Below, piece by piece: positions 12,395 to 24,998 of a stretch of 64,000 nt of DNA. The first letter of the stretch is position 1, and each line of letters opens with the position of its first letter. The stretch is from contig CM049316.1 in assembly GCA_026874595.1 (NCBI GenBank), positions 63,531,176 to 63,595,175 of the forward strand, read 5' to 3'. This DNA comes from Sipunculus nudus. Lineage: Eukaryota > Annelida > Sipuncula > Golfingiida > Sipunculidae. A program made the translations under genes and the position numbers. Below the pieces are notes generated by a model that was not told the origin of the DNA, searched no databases, and was given only the letters and a program-made list of their open reading frames with translations.

Positions 12395-12600
12395 GCTTAA
12401 ACACCTGCCGGTCCACGCCTACCTGAAAGCGCCAGCCAATCAGAAGCGCAGCAGACGACAGAACTATTTCCGTTAATCGACCTGGATAACCAGCAGGGCA
12501 GTTGAGCGCCAATCGCTTCCCGCGGACCCATATTGGAAATTGTTGTCTGGTCACAGATCAAATTTACACAGCTCAGGTACATTTTTTCCCCGTAAAAATG
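12395..12600 (-). promoter_or_regulatory. possible promoter/5' non-coding exon of the GPCR
   Basis: A GC-richer island in AT-rich surroundings. It carries CCAAT motifs at about 12434 and 12510 and a minus-strand splice donor (CTTTCAG then GTAGGCG, junction at 12422/12423). Just upstream of the receptor start there is a minus-strand acceptor-like CTATATAGCAG at about 11225. A 5' UTR exon here spliced to the single coding exon is possible, but this rests on weak motifs only. Confidence 0.22.
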
Positions 12601-12969
12601 ATTATCTCGTAAGGTAATTGCGTTGGTTCCGTGCTTTCCGTGACCATCGATCGGCCATTGTTAGTGACAGTGCTAATACCGCTTGTGATCTATGGGAATG
12701 AAGGACCAACTGTAATTTAAGAAAAGACAATCTCGGTTATAAGCGCACTGCAGTGTACATTACATTTAGCTTGCGGCGTCATGGTTCTTGTCTTCGTCAA
12801 TAATAATAAATAATCGTCAATTGTTGTACATCTATTTTGGAGTTCGTTCTGTTTGTTGTGGACACGGGGAGTATACATTGAACAACTCGTGCTAATCCTT
12901 TTCTTCCGGCTAGCAGTCACGTGGGACGCCCCGTGTGAGGATCGTAGATTCACTTTCTCATCCTAATTT

Positions 12970-13270
12970 CATGATCATAATTTGAGCATACAAACAGTTT
13001 CGATTATCTGATTATCCGAGCATCGATTATTCGAAATTTCATTCATCCTACAGAGATTTAAATAAAAGCAAATTTATTGCTTGATCTACTAGTATCTTCC
13101 AAATAAATTGCCTGTCATTCTAATTGTTCTTATTAACAAAGTTATACTGGACATAGTATAGCATAGACGTGAGTTGCACGATTATTATTGTCTAATCATT
13201 CCATCGTTCAAACGAATTAGTCATCCGATATATCGATTCCTTCGGATAGTTAATTAATTTATTAATTTTA
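12970..13270. repeat. possible small hAT-like remnant with CGATTAT iterations
   Basis: CGATTATCTGATTATCCGAG and TCGATTATTCG near 12995-13035 face ACGATTATTATTGTCTAATC and CCGATATATCGATT near 13178-13240. Such iterated subterminal motifs resemble those of the better-defined elements in this window. No target duplication was found. Confidence 0.25.
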
Positions 13271-13594
13271 TAGTCCATATTTAATCAGTTGTATGTCAGA
13301 ACTCTAAACCAAACTCGATCTCTGTGCATTTTACATAAATACTTTCTTGTTATCGGAAGGAAACAAAGGGAAATTGATTGTTATGGTCAATAAAGATATT
13401 TAAGTCACACGCGGTTGAAACGTGCAGCTTTTTTGATGACGTCATGCGAACAATGCTGTTTTTCTTCATTTTACAGCTTAACCGCAGTTTCTTTTTTTTT
13501 GTCAGGCGCCGTCATTTAATTACTTAGATTCCTCTGGTCACGATAATCTCATGCTGATAATTCATATCATGATGTTTGTCGAAAATTAACCCTG

Positions 13595-14068
13595 GTTGTT
13601 ATGGATAATACCCTTTGTGTCAACGGATAAAGTTTAAAGTTGCTATGTTGGTGTTCAAGGCAAAACATGGTTTTGTTCCAAAATACCTCCAGGATTTAAT
13701 TCAGCCTTTCATACCTACGAGACGTCTGAGATCATTAAACCAAGAATTACTGTGTGATCCATATACAAGGTCCAATAGAGCTTTTTGTGTTGCAGAATCC
13801 ACTTTGTGGAACTCTCTCCCACGGGACCTACGTCAAGCTTCTAATCTTGACACATTTAAAAAAGAAGCTTAAAACCTATTTGTTTTTGCAATATTTTGGT
13901 AGCTACGATATTTCGCTCTTGTGTTTTAAGAGCTGCTTTTAATGATATATGTATACAAAGTACTTTAATGCAATTTTGATCCTTTAAGTTTGTGTGTTGT
14001 AAAAAGTTTTAGAACACTTCGGTGGATTTTACGCTATATAAAATATTATTATTTTTATTATTATAACA
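13595..14068 (+). mobile_element. 5'-truncated LINE (CR1/L2-like), C-terminal end of ORF2 and 3' tail
   Basis: The open frame reads QRIKFKVAMLVFKAKHG, then YLQDLI, SNRAFCVAES and TLWNSLPRDLR. This is the conserved C-terminal block of reverse-transcriptase proteins of CR1/L2/Rex-like non-LTR elements (…WNSLP…LKTYLF). A frameshift at about 13858-13870, in an A-rich run, puts KLKTYLF in another frame, so the copy is dead. The 3' part ends with TTTTACGCTATATAAAAT and a TTA-rich tail, as expected for a LINE 3' end. The reverse transcriptase and endonuclease parts are absent. Confidence 0.85.
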
Positions 14069-14450
14069 AAACCGGCAATCGAAATACAACATTCTTCTGA
14101 ACAATGGGCTGAGAACGACATCCCTCCATAGTCTTAAAAGGTAAAGGTTAGGTTTACAGTCTGATATCACTCCGCGAGAGTCTCATCTGACTTTAAACTT
14201 GACCTTAACAGGTTTTCCGGCCTGTTCATACATGTAGCTTTTCTAAGTTCCCTGAAGCATACACCCTACCTTCGTAGACACGCAATGCGGTTATCCATTC
14301 TACGTTTGCCTGCCGCCGTGCATGACCAGTGCCTATTCATTCTTGGGTGGAGAGAGCGCACCCTTGTGGTAAAGCATGTCAATTTTCAAATGTCAAATTT
14401 TTGAATAAAAGATGAACACTTGCCATGATGAGGAATATTTTCTTGAACAA

Positions 14451-14455
<5 letters not shown>

Positions 14456-14513
<58 letters not shown>
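14456..14513. repeat. (AT)n microsatellite
   Basis: AT run of about 58 bases. A G-rich run follows at about 14660-14688. Confidence 0.95.
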
Positions 14514-14521
<8 letters not shown>

Positions 14522-14925
14522 AAACGTGTGTGTATAAATACGTTCGTTTAATCAATAATGAAAAAAATTATCGTTCATATCATATGGTGGATTGATATCC
14601 TCAATCCTTAATTAATGACGGCGGGGAGGGGGCAACGTGTCTGTGTTCATGCAGCAGTGTACCGGGGGGGTGGGGGGGGGGGGGGTGGTAATGTCTTATA
14701 TGGTAATGGCTTATATATATAATTTTTAAATTAAATAATCAAAAAGACACGGTTCAGTTTGCTGCTGGGTCACTTGTGCAATATATGCAATTTTACTATG
14801 CAGTCAAATATTAACTCATCAGTCAGATATACAATTATAGACGTTTGTACAATGAGTCCTGTCTGTTAGTTAATTCTCCAGGGGGCCGAGTCATATTCAG
14901 CTGAAATCTGTAACGTACCCTACAT

Positions 14926-16524
14926 CAGAGTTTGCTCCAAATCCTCTTAAAGTAATAGATTACAAATACAATTAATTTTTAAAATAATCGATTACAATTA
15001 CAAATACTTTTGTATTTTGAGAAAAGTAATCGATTACAATTACAATTACTTATTTAAGTAATTGCAATTACTTTTCAATTACTTTTGTTTTTTAAGGCTG
15101 TTAACATGATAGTAACAATAACTGGATCAGATATTGGTGTGAGCTCGTAAATTTCTGTGGCAATCGCAACAATGACTAAATTAATTTATTTAAATAAATA
15201 AATTCAATTTTAATTAAGTGAATTAAGATTTAAAGCTCTCTGAGACAGCATGTATTCCTTCAACAACATTCTGGATCACCCGATCTTGAATATTATCAGG
15301 ATTTTGATAAAATTAATTGAATTAATAATCAAATTATCTGGTAAGCACTGGAAATATATCAATCCACGCCGAGAAATGTGTGTCACAATTAATACTTGCA
15401 TCACAGGTCAGGTGTGTCTCCTAAATATCAGGAGGCGCAAATTAGGCAACACTTTTAAAATCCATGCAGTGTCAACTTGCATCCTATTTGAAAACTGATG
15501 CTAAAGTGTCCTCCAATAGCGGGCAATAATGATCTTGATTGCCAAAATGGCAAATATTCCATCAAACAAAACATTATTGCAGTCCAACTTACCTCTAACA
15601 TTCATTGGCTTGTTCTTAGATGTAACACTAACCATCCACCAAATTTCATCAAAATCTTTCCTTAACTGTTTTGTGTAAAGTTGCTTATAGACAAACCAGT
15701 GAATGGCAAAACAAATGATCTCTGCAACAATGTGAAGTTATAATTAAAGGGACCTTTCACAAGAAAAGTACTATAAATATACAGGTAGTATAGTGTTTTA
15801 TCCTTAAAATATTATGGTATCTGCCAATATTTTGTTCTGGAACCATTGCTTTCTCCTATGCACAAATCAAATTAAACTTGTGCCAGTTGCTACTTTTAGT
15901 GGTGCCAAATGCAAACTTAGTGCACATACCACCTGGTGGCTGTACCAAGCAATTTCACAAATCAAGAATTTCAATCTTCCAGCTTTCTTCTCCTGAGCTG
16001 AGAGTTGTCACGCATGCCCAAGATGAGATCTCTGGTAGTATGAAGAACCGACACTTGGACTGTGTATACTGACACACATAACCATACCACAATTAACACG
16101 TAAATTGGAGATAATAAGTCAATGTGCCAGGAAAGTTTTGTTGGGAAAACTTTTATATTGAGAGAAAATGAAAAGCATGAGATAAAATTCATGGCTTCAA
16201 ATTTTTATGTGCCTTAGAAGTAAATGAGGTGTTCAGTGCTTACAGCCATGGGAAATTTTGGTTGTATTTCAGGTATGAATCAATAAATTTTAAAGTTTGA
16301 TGGAATTATACTTAAGAGTATTGAAAAGTAATTGTTCAAACAATTACTTTTCAAAAGCAATTGATTACAATTACAATTACTTTCCATGATGAGAAAAAAT
16401 AATCGATTACAATTACAATTACTTTCCATGATGAGAAAAAATAATCGATTACAATTACAATTACTGGAAAAAGTTATTTTAATAACAATTACTTCAATTA
16501 CAATTACTTTTGGACCCAACTCTG
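14926..16524. mobile_element. hAT-like non-autonomous element with TAATCGATTACAATTAC arrays
   Basis: Left end CAGAGTTTGCTCCAAAT, right end ACCCAACTCTG. The inverted termini match as CAGAGTT with a following TCCAAA. Flanking 8-mers CCCTACAT (14918-14925) and CCCTATAC (16525-16532) agree at 6 of 8 positions, a possible decayed target duplication. Subterminal arrays of AATCGATTACAATTAC occur at about 14955-15090 and 16310-16515. No transposase frame is visible in the interior. Assignment to hAT is by termini and 8-bp duplication length. Confidence 0.65.
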
Positions 16525-16623
16525 CCCTATACATGTCATTGATTCAACGCATCGAATATATCCACAAAAACTTTTGCAACAAGTGTTCTACTGTATGTAA
16601 AATGCTATACCTTAAGGAGCGAA

Positions 16624-16628
<5 letters not shown>

Positions 16629-16666
<38 letters not shown>

Positions 16667-16722
16667 GTATATAAATATATATACATATATATTTATATAT
16701 GTATATTCATGTATATATATAT
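16629..16722. repeat. (AT)n/(GTAT)n microsatellite
   Basis: Interrupted AT-rich dinucleotide run. The Tyr/Ile open frames on both strands are artefacts. Confidence 0.9.
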
Positions 16723-16884
16723 TTCTTTGCTCGAAGTTAAACAAAAAAGAACAATAAAGGTAAAACCTGTGAGCAAAGCATTACCAACCGTGTTTATTAA
16801 ACTGATCTGAGCTGGGAGTAAATAAATCCAAGGTTATTCTGCATTTTCCACGCGTCTCATTTTTCGGGGCAGCAACAATATTAT

Positions 16885-16929
16885 ACCCTGTAGTGTCTCT
16901 ATGAAAGGCACAAAGAGACATTACAGGGT
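16885..16929. other. hairpin, 16-bp stem with 13-base loop
   Basis: ACCCTGTAGTGTCTCT at 16885-16900 pairs with AGAGACATTACAGGGT at 16914-16929, with one G-T wobble and no other mismatch. Function unknown. Confidence 0.7.
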
Positions 16930-19900
16930 CTAATACAGCATGTACTATATAGAACTTGCGGGACTTAAGCGGCTCGGGTGGCCAGACTTAAATTGGCTTA
17001 GGCAATATCATAAAAATATTTTTTTTTAGTCTTTGACCAGACCTGAACACTAGATGTTAGTTGTCCTCATCAGGGGTCGCTAGCAAGGCCCATTGCTGCT
17101 TTGAGATCAAGAGAAGGTCTGAACTTTGACTCTGTGTTGCCCGAGTAAGAATTGTGAGAGAAAAGAAGCGTGACCAAAAAATGTATACACACATTTCTAA
17201 AGTATTCGGGCCTTCTGACAATTTTTTATCTCACCTTAAAAGGTAATATGCCGACACTTGTTAGGAATATTTCTCCAGGTGGCCGCCATGCAGCTTGAGT
17301 CTGGGATTACCCGATTACTAACATTTCTTTGTCTTTAGGCGCATACGTGTTACGGAAAAAAATCCAACTTGCAGATTCTCATTCTTATGACCATGCGAAG
17401 CGAAGAAGAGAAAGATGGCGTGCGAACTGCACTTTTGACTCGGTCATTCCTTGCCCAGCCAGCTTCCTCGGCAATAAAAAAAGTAGTTATAGATTTTTTT
17501 AAAAGGGACATAATCAGGAACAATTGTATACCTATTCTTTCACACTATCAGTACCGTTTTGCTTTATACAAAAGTTTCCGGGCAAAACCTTCCAAGCAAA
17601 TCCTCAGTACCTCGCATACGCCTTGTTATGGCTCTGCGTGTTTGTAAACACAGTTCACTCATGTCATTATGTCATAACAAGGCCACGTGACCGGATTTCC
17701 GATTTTGAGCCCCAACATGCGGTGTTTTAGCCAACGGGAACATGTATAAAATATTTTAGGCTAAGTCGGTCTGCGCATGTCCTGATTAACTCATGATGTG
17801 GCTCGGCGATGCACACGGCCCCACGCACTGTGTTTATGTTGACACCTGTGATCGCACTCACACTCATTTACAGGAGTAAGCAGACGGTTTTAAGGCAATA
17901 TTTTGGTAGGTACAGATTTATTTTAAAGGGAAGAAACCATTTTTCGTGTGAATTCATCATACTGTTTAGGTGATTGGGTCCCTTTGAATTTATTTTGACA
18001 AGAATGTAGGAGAAATTTGAAATGAACAAAGGTAAGATACATTAAATGTATAATTTTGTAGATTCCATGCCAAACAGTCAAGAACATTCCGGCGCAGCTG
18101 CAGTCCATGCAGATGCCAGAACAGAAGTCCAAGTCCAATACAAAATCTAGCTTAAAAAGCAATGTAAAATTTCATTACATTTCAGATTATAATGTACATC
18201 GGTAAGTTAGTTCATAAATGCTTTTACTATAATGGTTTATTAAATTTATAGCCCCCGTGGCTGAGTAATGTTATATTTTGTAATATTCTGTAAGTAGTTT
18301 GCACATGTACATAAGTCTTTATAATAAATGGTAGACTTTTTTTCTTTTTTGAACTCAAGATGGATTTCTAGAGTTTTCACCTCCCAGTCCGAGTGCAAGT
18401 CCGAGTCCAGGACCCTCGAGTCCATGTATGAGCTCCCAAAATAGCGGGCTCGAGTCCGGATACGAGTTTACGTCCGGAATCGAGTACTACATCAATGGTG
18501 AAGACCAAATGAACTCCCATTCCACCACCAATGCAGACAGGCCAGCCTTGTCATGATTATTTTTTCTTTACATTGTGTTATGTAACCATGTCATCCATGA
18601 TTCCCCTTACATGTATTTAATAAACTTTTTTTATATCACAATTGGCATTTCTCACTGGTTCATATATTTAGGAAATGTTTGATTGGTGACATATGTATAA
18701 AAACATCTGCTCATTGAGAAAGAGAGGGTGGCTTTGGGCAATAATTAAAACTTCCTTAAAGACCATTGTTGGCGCCTGAAGACATGGTCGATCTGTCAAT
18801 CATTAGACTGTTACCAAACTCTGTTTCCCCGGAACTTAAGAAACTTTGCGATATTGAAAGCAAAAAGGCCTCTTTCGAACTACGCCTGAATGAACATATA
18901 ACTCGATAATATTTTCAGTTCCTTGCATTTTTATTGTGGTGTAAATTGGCAAGACTGAAGCAGAAATGTGAAACAGTCAAAGAGGATAATGTTTTATACG
19001 GATCTATAATCTGACAGAAGTCCCTTGATCTTTTTTTTAGATACGCATGCATAATTGATTAAAAGATTTGTCTGCCGCAGATAAAGGAGGTGAAATTTTG
19101 ATTTCGTAGAAGAAATCAATTGAAGAAGATATTTTTTACTCGGTCTGTGTTTTTTGTTTCTTCCGAATTGGAAATAATGTTTTACCAATGTTCGTTAGTT
19201 TGTCTGTTAGCTTGTTTTTATATAAAATACTGCTAAATACTAAAAATACTTAAATCATTTCTACGAAACTTTGTGGGGGAATGGATCATGGGCTCATTTA
19301 AAAAAGCAGCTGTGGATGCGGAAAAGGGCGGATTCCATTAGGACTGTTTTGCATTGGGGGAGGTATATGCACTATTGCTTACATTCTAGTTTCATTTATA
19401 ATATTTCTGCAGACATAACAATGGTAACATGATACAACAGGACTTTCCAGAAACATTGTCTGAAGATCCTCAATGAAAGTACTTTTTTCTTTGTTGCTCG
19501 TTGTCAGGATATTCAAAACTTCTCCGAGGGTGTGACAGCAAATACTTGTTTTGAGAAGGGAAATTCCAGAAGTTTTCATTCAAGTAGATTGCGTGGATTC
19601 ATTTTATTTGTAAGACGGTATCTGTGCATCACCAGGTCGAGTTTCCATTGATTCATAGAGTGGCGCCGAACCAAGAGTAACCAAGGAAACCCTAAATCGA
19701 GCTCCTGGCCCCAGCTATTGTACCATCACAATGAGCTCTCCATTTGCACATTTGGATATGCTAAATTCTACTAGCACCATATCGGCCCTCTGACAGTTGA
19801 AAGTATACGAACAGCGTACTGGCTATCAGAGTGCCGTTACATCTTCCGTAGGCGCTTGGATCCCTATTTATGCTAAAGTCTTCCAACGAGGACCTTTGAG

Positions 19901-20340
19901 GAAGTAAATAATTTCGACATTTTTTACAACGCCTCATGGCTTACAAGTACGCTGTCACTCGTCATAAACCAGATCAATCGTTAGATATTGTAGTATAATT
20001 CCTAACAATAATCAGGTTGAGCGAGAATAAAATCCTTTATAACTCAGCATATAGGTAATCCCTTTGCAGGTTTGTTGAATTTCTCACGGCAGGAATACAA
20101 GCATGTATCGCAGTGGCGAAAATGGTTTGATGCGTATAATCTGGAAAATTAGGTCAAGATAAAAACACCAAATGTGTTACCTGTGACTAATATTCTGCCA
20201 AAGGTTTTGGAAAATGAGCCGTATTGGAGATCTAGTGTAAACACGGATAACAAAAACATTGGAATAAAAAAGAGAGAAAAAAGAAGAAATTTCTTCGTCG
20301 ATGGTTTTGCACTTCGGGGACATAAGAACTCCCCTCAAAT
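16930..20340. other. unassigned stretch with a GAGTCC-rich patch
   Basis: No exon was recognised. At 18383-18490 the motif (C)GAGTCC(G/A) is repeated in both orientations in a degenerate way, and at about 18120-18142 a related AAGTCCAAGTCC occurs. This resembles the subterminal arrays of hAT-like elements but no ends were found. Confidence 0.4.
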
Positions 20341-20350
20341 AAATAAATAA

Positions 20351-20396
<46 letters not shown>

Positions 20397-20414
20397 TGTT
20401 GTTTTTCTTCAGAG

Positions 20415-20450
<36 letters not shown>
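20341..20450. repeat. two (AT)n tracts
   Basis: AAAT then AT runs at 20341-20392 and 20417-20450, separated by a short unique spacer. Confidence 0.93.
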
Positions 20451-20455
<5 letters not shown>

Positions 20456-20995
20456 TTATGAGGAAAACCAGTAACTATAAACCGATCTCGCCACATACAG
20501 GCTGTTAGCTTTGTTGTTTAAATCCACGTATGGCCCGCCAAAATTGTCCGAAGACATTCGACAAGGAGATTTGGATGCAAGTATAAGGCCAAGCAGAGTT
20601 TTGAAAATAGTAAACTTTCAACTTCGGCACATATGCAACCAACCACCTTAAGGTATATGGGGTGTCTATTTGTCATCATTGGCGTATGTACATGTACTGT
20701 GTTCATAAACATCTTGTACATAAACAAGCTCAGACATCCGTCACATAGGCGTCACATATAGGCGGTCATACCGGGAAGGTAGGTGAATACCTGGCATTAA
20801 TTATATTGATTAATTATTTTAATACAACTTGTCTGACTCGGCGCTGTCTGATAATTTTATGATTTATAATAAATACCGGACTTGCGGTGAAATTATATAA
20901 CAAACCCGAAGTATATATAAAATTAACCCGTATACCACTTTGTACCAAAATATGCAATTTATTAGTATAACTTTATATGCCGTTTGTCCGTAACT

Positions 20996-21018
20996 ATTAT
21001 TATTATTATTATTATTAT

Positions 21019-21109
<91 letters not shown>
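20996..21109. repeat. (TTA)n followed by (AT)n
   Basis: Trinucleotide run at 20996-21022 passing directly into an AT run of about 86 bases. Confidence 0.95.
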
Positions 21110-21110
<1 letters not shown>

Positions 21111-21649
21111 CTGGCGCCTGTTTGCCGATGGCTCAGTAAAACGGACTGCGCCTGTGTAAATAACATAATAAACATGGTGAAATGTAGCTGTCACGTGATG
21201 CACCCGAGCTTCCGGTTTACCGTCTGCACCGGGTGTCATCAACTTTCATCATTGGCCTTTAGACATTGTTTCAGCGCTTTGAAGTCTTTGTGAGCTTCAG
21301 ACTTTTACATATATTTTTCCTTTTCCATCAAAGCTTTCCATGTTAATATAAGCGCTCCGCATGCGGAGAGCCCCTTTCCATATATGTGTCGGTGCCAACA
21401 TGTAGGTGACCCATTAACTCCCATTACGCATGCACTGATTATCATAATCTGTTAAAGTTGAGTGTAATGTTTTAATTCAATATTCAGTTTAAAGATTTAT
21501 ACAAACGATGCTTTTATACTGAAGTGGATTATAGCATAATATCTCACTGGCAAGACTTACATGGTATAGCTATCTCATGTGACATTTTACCTATAATTGG
21601 CTTCCCGGGCCGTTTCTCCGTGAAAACTGGTCGTATATAATTGTATGTA

Positions 21650-21882
21650 GCTCGGAGGGGGGGGGGGGGGGGGTCCAGGATTAAGGAAAAGGAGGGGTCC
21701 AACCCAGGAGGACACATATGCAAAACCAAAGGTCCCCCATGCAGTGTTCGGGAAAAAATGGGGTCTGAAGCGCTTAAAATAGGTTGCGGAGGCTGGAAGA
21801 GAGAGAGAGAGAGAGAGACCACCTGGACCCCCCCCCCCCCCAAGGGGTTGGGGGGGGGGGATCCGCTTCTGTAGCCTTAAAG
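21650..21882. repeat. GGATCCAGG-type MITE, copy 3 (opposite orientation)
   Basis: Starts with a G-run and GTCCAGGATTAAGG, then GGGGTCCAACCCAGGAGG. It ends with a C-run, a second G-run and GGATCCGCTTCTG. This is the reverse orientation of copies 1 and 2. It contains a short (GA)n run at about 21799-21819. Confidence 0.7.
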
Positions 21883-22019
21883 CAATGTGAGCTTTTTTTA
21901 TCTTTTCCAAACACAAGGAGAAATACCAGAAACTGAAATACTGCTTGTGACATCCGCACTGCTGGCGTTCAAAAATCCGCAGGCGGGACCCGCGCGTGGG
22001 GGCCCGCGCGTATGGAAGG

Positions 22020-23026
22020 GGGATAATGATAATACCTTAGTTGGATTTTACCCGTACCAGTAAAATATACATGAAATACAGTGTTCTCACCGTAACAATA
22101 CGGTGCCTGCAATTATTTCGTTCAATGACCGTTTGCTCACTCTGGTACTAAAATGGAAAACATAGCTTGCACTGGGGATGATCAGTGCCGCAAAACATAA
22201 ACAATGCGCACGACATCTGGTAGTTGTGAGCACAACTTCACAAATTAAAAATTTTCAAGCTTCCTACCGCGTTTCTTCTGTGCGTCTTCTTTCACGATTC
22301 TTCTTCATGTTTAAGAGCTGTAATGAAGGCGCAAGATCTGACCTCCTTTATAGTAAACAGACACACGTGGACTGTGCTTACTCACACAATATTAACCATT
22401 ACAACATGCAAGGTAGGTGAACTGAACTTATAAATCAGTGTGTCATGATATATTTTGTGGAAAACTGTTGTATTCAGCCTAATGCACTTTAATAGTGTTA
22501 GATAATACACATTTTATTGGAAATGTTTAGGCACCTTTAAGATATCAATCTCCTTTCCACCAATACTTTCCTTTTCTATAAATAGCAGCTCCTTGTGAGA
22601 CGGGACCGGTGGAAAGCAGCATTTTTGCCGCCGGAAAAAAAGTCTAGCCAGTTAATAGGCAATTTCAGGCAAGTGTGCCTCAAACTGAAATTCCATAAAA
22701 CATGAATGATTACTTTGATCTTTATCATAGTTGTATATAAAATTTCCTTCTACAGCATCACAAGACACGACAGCTTTTAACGCATTAGAAGTAATGCATT
22801 GTTTAATAACGCTTCTGGCATGGGTGCCATATATGATCCGATTTCTTCCCATTTTCTTAATGTCAGGCCAAAGTCTAACCATAGGTAAGTTAATTACCAG
22901 CTTGAGTGAATCAGTGCAAGATTAATCAGAAGAACCGAACGAGTTTACTGTGGATTCGGAAATGTCCTAAGCTTTGAAATTCTTGTTTCTGAAGCAATTT
23001 CATTGACCATTTATGCGTCTATATTA
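22020..23026. other. unassigned stretch
   Basis: Positions 22190-22400 resemble 15900-16090 in the order of several short blocks (CACAACTTCACAAAT; TGGACTGTGCTTACTCACAC), so part is an unnamed repeat. No gene was seen. Confidence 0.4.
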
Positions 23027-23220
23027 AGATTCGGGTCCGCTTGACAGTTGGCAACCCGGTTTCGATCCCCGGCGCGGCTGTGAAAGTGGGTTGTTGTTGC
23101 CCGTCCAAGGTCGGTGGTTCTACCCAGGTTCCTTCACCCAAGAAGACCGCCACCATCTTTGCCATGGAGAGTGCTTTGCATTAGTTGTTATAACTAGTTA
23201 TACAATAAATGAGTTTATAA
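23027..23220 (+). mobile_element. tRNA-derived SINE, copy 1
   Basis: A B-box-like GGTTTCGATCCCC at about 23059 is followed by GTGGGTTGTTGTTGCCCGTC, CAAGGTCGGTGGTT and a 3' part CCATGGAGAGTGCTTTGCAT then TTATAACTAGTTATACAAT. The central and 3' parts recur on the opposite strand at 43488-43680. The A-box region is degraded. Confidence 0.7.
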
Positions 23221-24024
23221 ATATTTAGGTCCAGCCCTTTTTCGGGGGATGTTTTTTTTTCCAGACTGCATTACCATCGCAGAGACTTTTTGTTTTTTTC
23301 TTTTTAGACCTCTCTTTTCTTCTGTTCATTTACATTTTAAAAGATAAAGTCTGGCTCAGGTGAAGTTGTGGACTTTCAGTTAGGTTGGATGCACCTTTTT
23401 ATATATCTATCAGGATAGCTGGTAACATGTAGTGAATTTTAAATAGGAAGTGGCTAATTAGTCGACAGGCAATAACTCAAGATATGTCAGATAAATGGTC
23501 CAAGGATCATAATTACTTGATCGAGGTAATCAAACAATCTTACACCACACCCAATTTAATTTGTTGTGCCTATTGTGTCGTGAGATGGTTCACGAAATAT
23601 CCATACCAACTGGTAATTTTTACATATAGACCAGTAAAATATACAATTAAGCAAGTCAGCACTATATTGTCAGCTCATTGTCAGAATAATAATGGAAAGC
23701 ATTGAGTATCACACTGAAATAGTGCATGCATTCATTTGTTGGCAGTTTAGCCTGCTGGCTAGACAGCTGGCAAGGTGTATTTTTTTCTGCCGGCTGTTTA
23801 GCCTGTGGACTAAACTGCCGGCGCTCTACCGGCTATTTAGCCACTTCCTTTTAAATAACATGTAGCGAATCTTGGTAAAGTTTTAAAGTAAGTATATATA
23901 TGAAACAATTCCCAATTATAACGCTGAGATGTAACTTGTTGACGATGAGAGATACGTTTTCCTTTTTTTCTTTAATCGGGTGCTGAAATTTCTGGAAATT
24001 AATTATTAACGAATTCCGCATAAT
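23221..24024. other. unassigned stretch
   Basis: A GCCGGC/GGCTGTTTAGCC-rich patch at 23745-23842 has several short inverted repeats. Otherwise nothing was recognised. Confidence 0.4.
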
Positions 24025-24985
24025 CAACTCGGGACCCATGGGTCTCGACGCTCAGCTGAATTTGTTTATAAAGATATGTGATGAGCTTTTTCAAAATGTG
24101 GGTGCTGTGACCTCGACCTTTGACCTTGTGCATGACCCGAAATCCGTAAGTATTGTTCCAATATTATATCGTCAGGTGAGAAACATGTGGAAGGTGGAAG
24201 GTTTCGGAATTTTTACCATGCATCAACACATTTTTAAAGATGTGGATTCTATGACCATCACTTTAAACCTCATGACCCCGAAATCAAAACGATTTTAAAT
24301 TAGTGGTTGGCCATTTCCATAAAGTCTGAAGCTTATTTATCTATCCAAACCAGACTAATCGTGTATAAAGATATTTGCAAAAGTATGGGCCCTGTGACCT
24401 AGACCTTTAACCTTGTGACCCCAAAAGATTCTTTCGCTATCCGCAGGTGAGCAATATGTGGAAGGTGGAAGGTTTGGGATGAAAAGTTTGGTTTAAAATA
24501 CATCCATAATCTTTTAAAAGAACCCATGACCCCAAAATCAAAAGGGTTCTTGCTTTCTTGGTTGGCTATATATAAGTCAAGTTTGCAGTCTAAACTAGAG
24601 TTATCATCCGGAAACAAATTTGTGGACAGATGGACCCTGTGACCTTAAATTCCATTAGGTTCTTCCTCTATTGACAGGTCAGATATATGTGCAAGATAGA
24701 AGGTTAGGGGTGAAATGTTTGGTTAAAAATGTACCCACAATCTTTTAAAAAGTGGCTCCTGTGACCTCGGACCTCGTGATTCCAAAATCAAAAGTGTTCT
24801 TGCTTTATTGGTGAGTCATAAATAAGCCAAGTTTGCAATCTGTCAATCCTAACTGGAGCTATCATCCGGAAACAAATTTGTGGACGGACGGATGGACAGA
24901 CAGATGCTAAGGCGCATAGATGGACGAATTTCTATAGGGCACCTTCTTATGACCAATAAACACCGGGTTTCGAGACACTAGTTGA
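24025..24985 (+). repeat. palindrome-left-end element with TGACC-rich tandem units
   Basis: Begins with GGGACCCATGGG and GACGCTCAGCTGA near 24031. It then carries four or so degenerate units of about 200-230 bp. Each unit has GTGACC…GACCTTTGACC, CCCCAAAATCAAAAG, a GCAGGTGAG block, ATGTGGAAGGTGGAAGG and TTTTTAAA. The same units form 51040-51600. A GGACGGACGGATGGACAGA run lies near the right end (about 24883-24905). Confidence 0.7.
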
Positions 24986-24998
24986 AACTACAGCTGAA

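Noticed and set aside
16544-16810. Open frames of Ile-Tyr repeats here and at other (AT)n tracts
   Set aside because: They are direct translations of AT dinucleotide runs on both strands.
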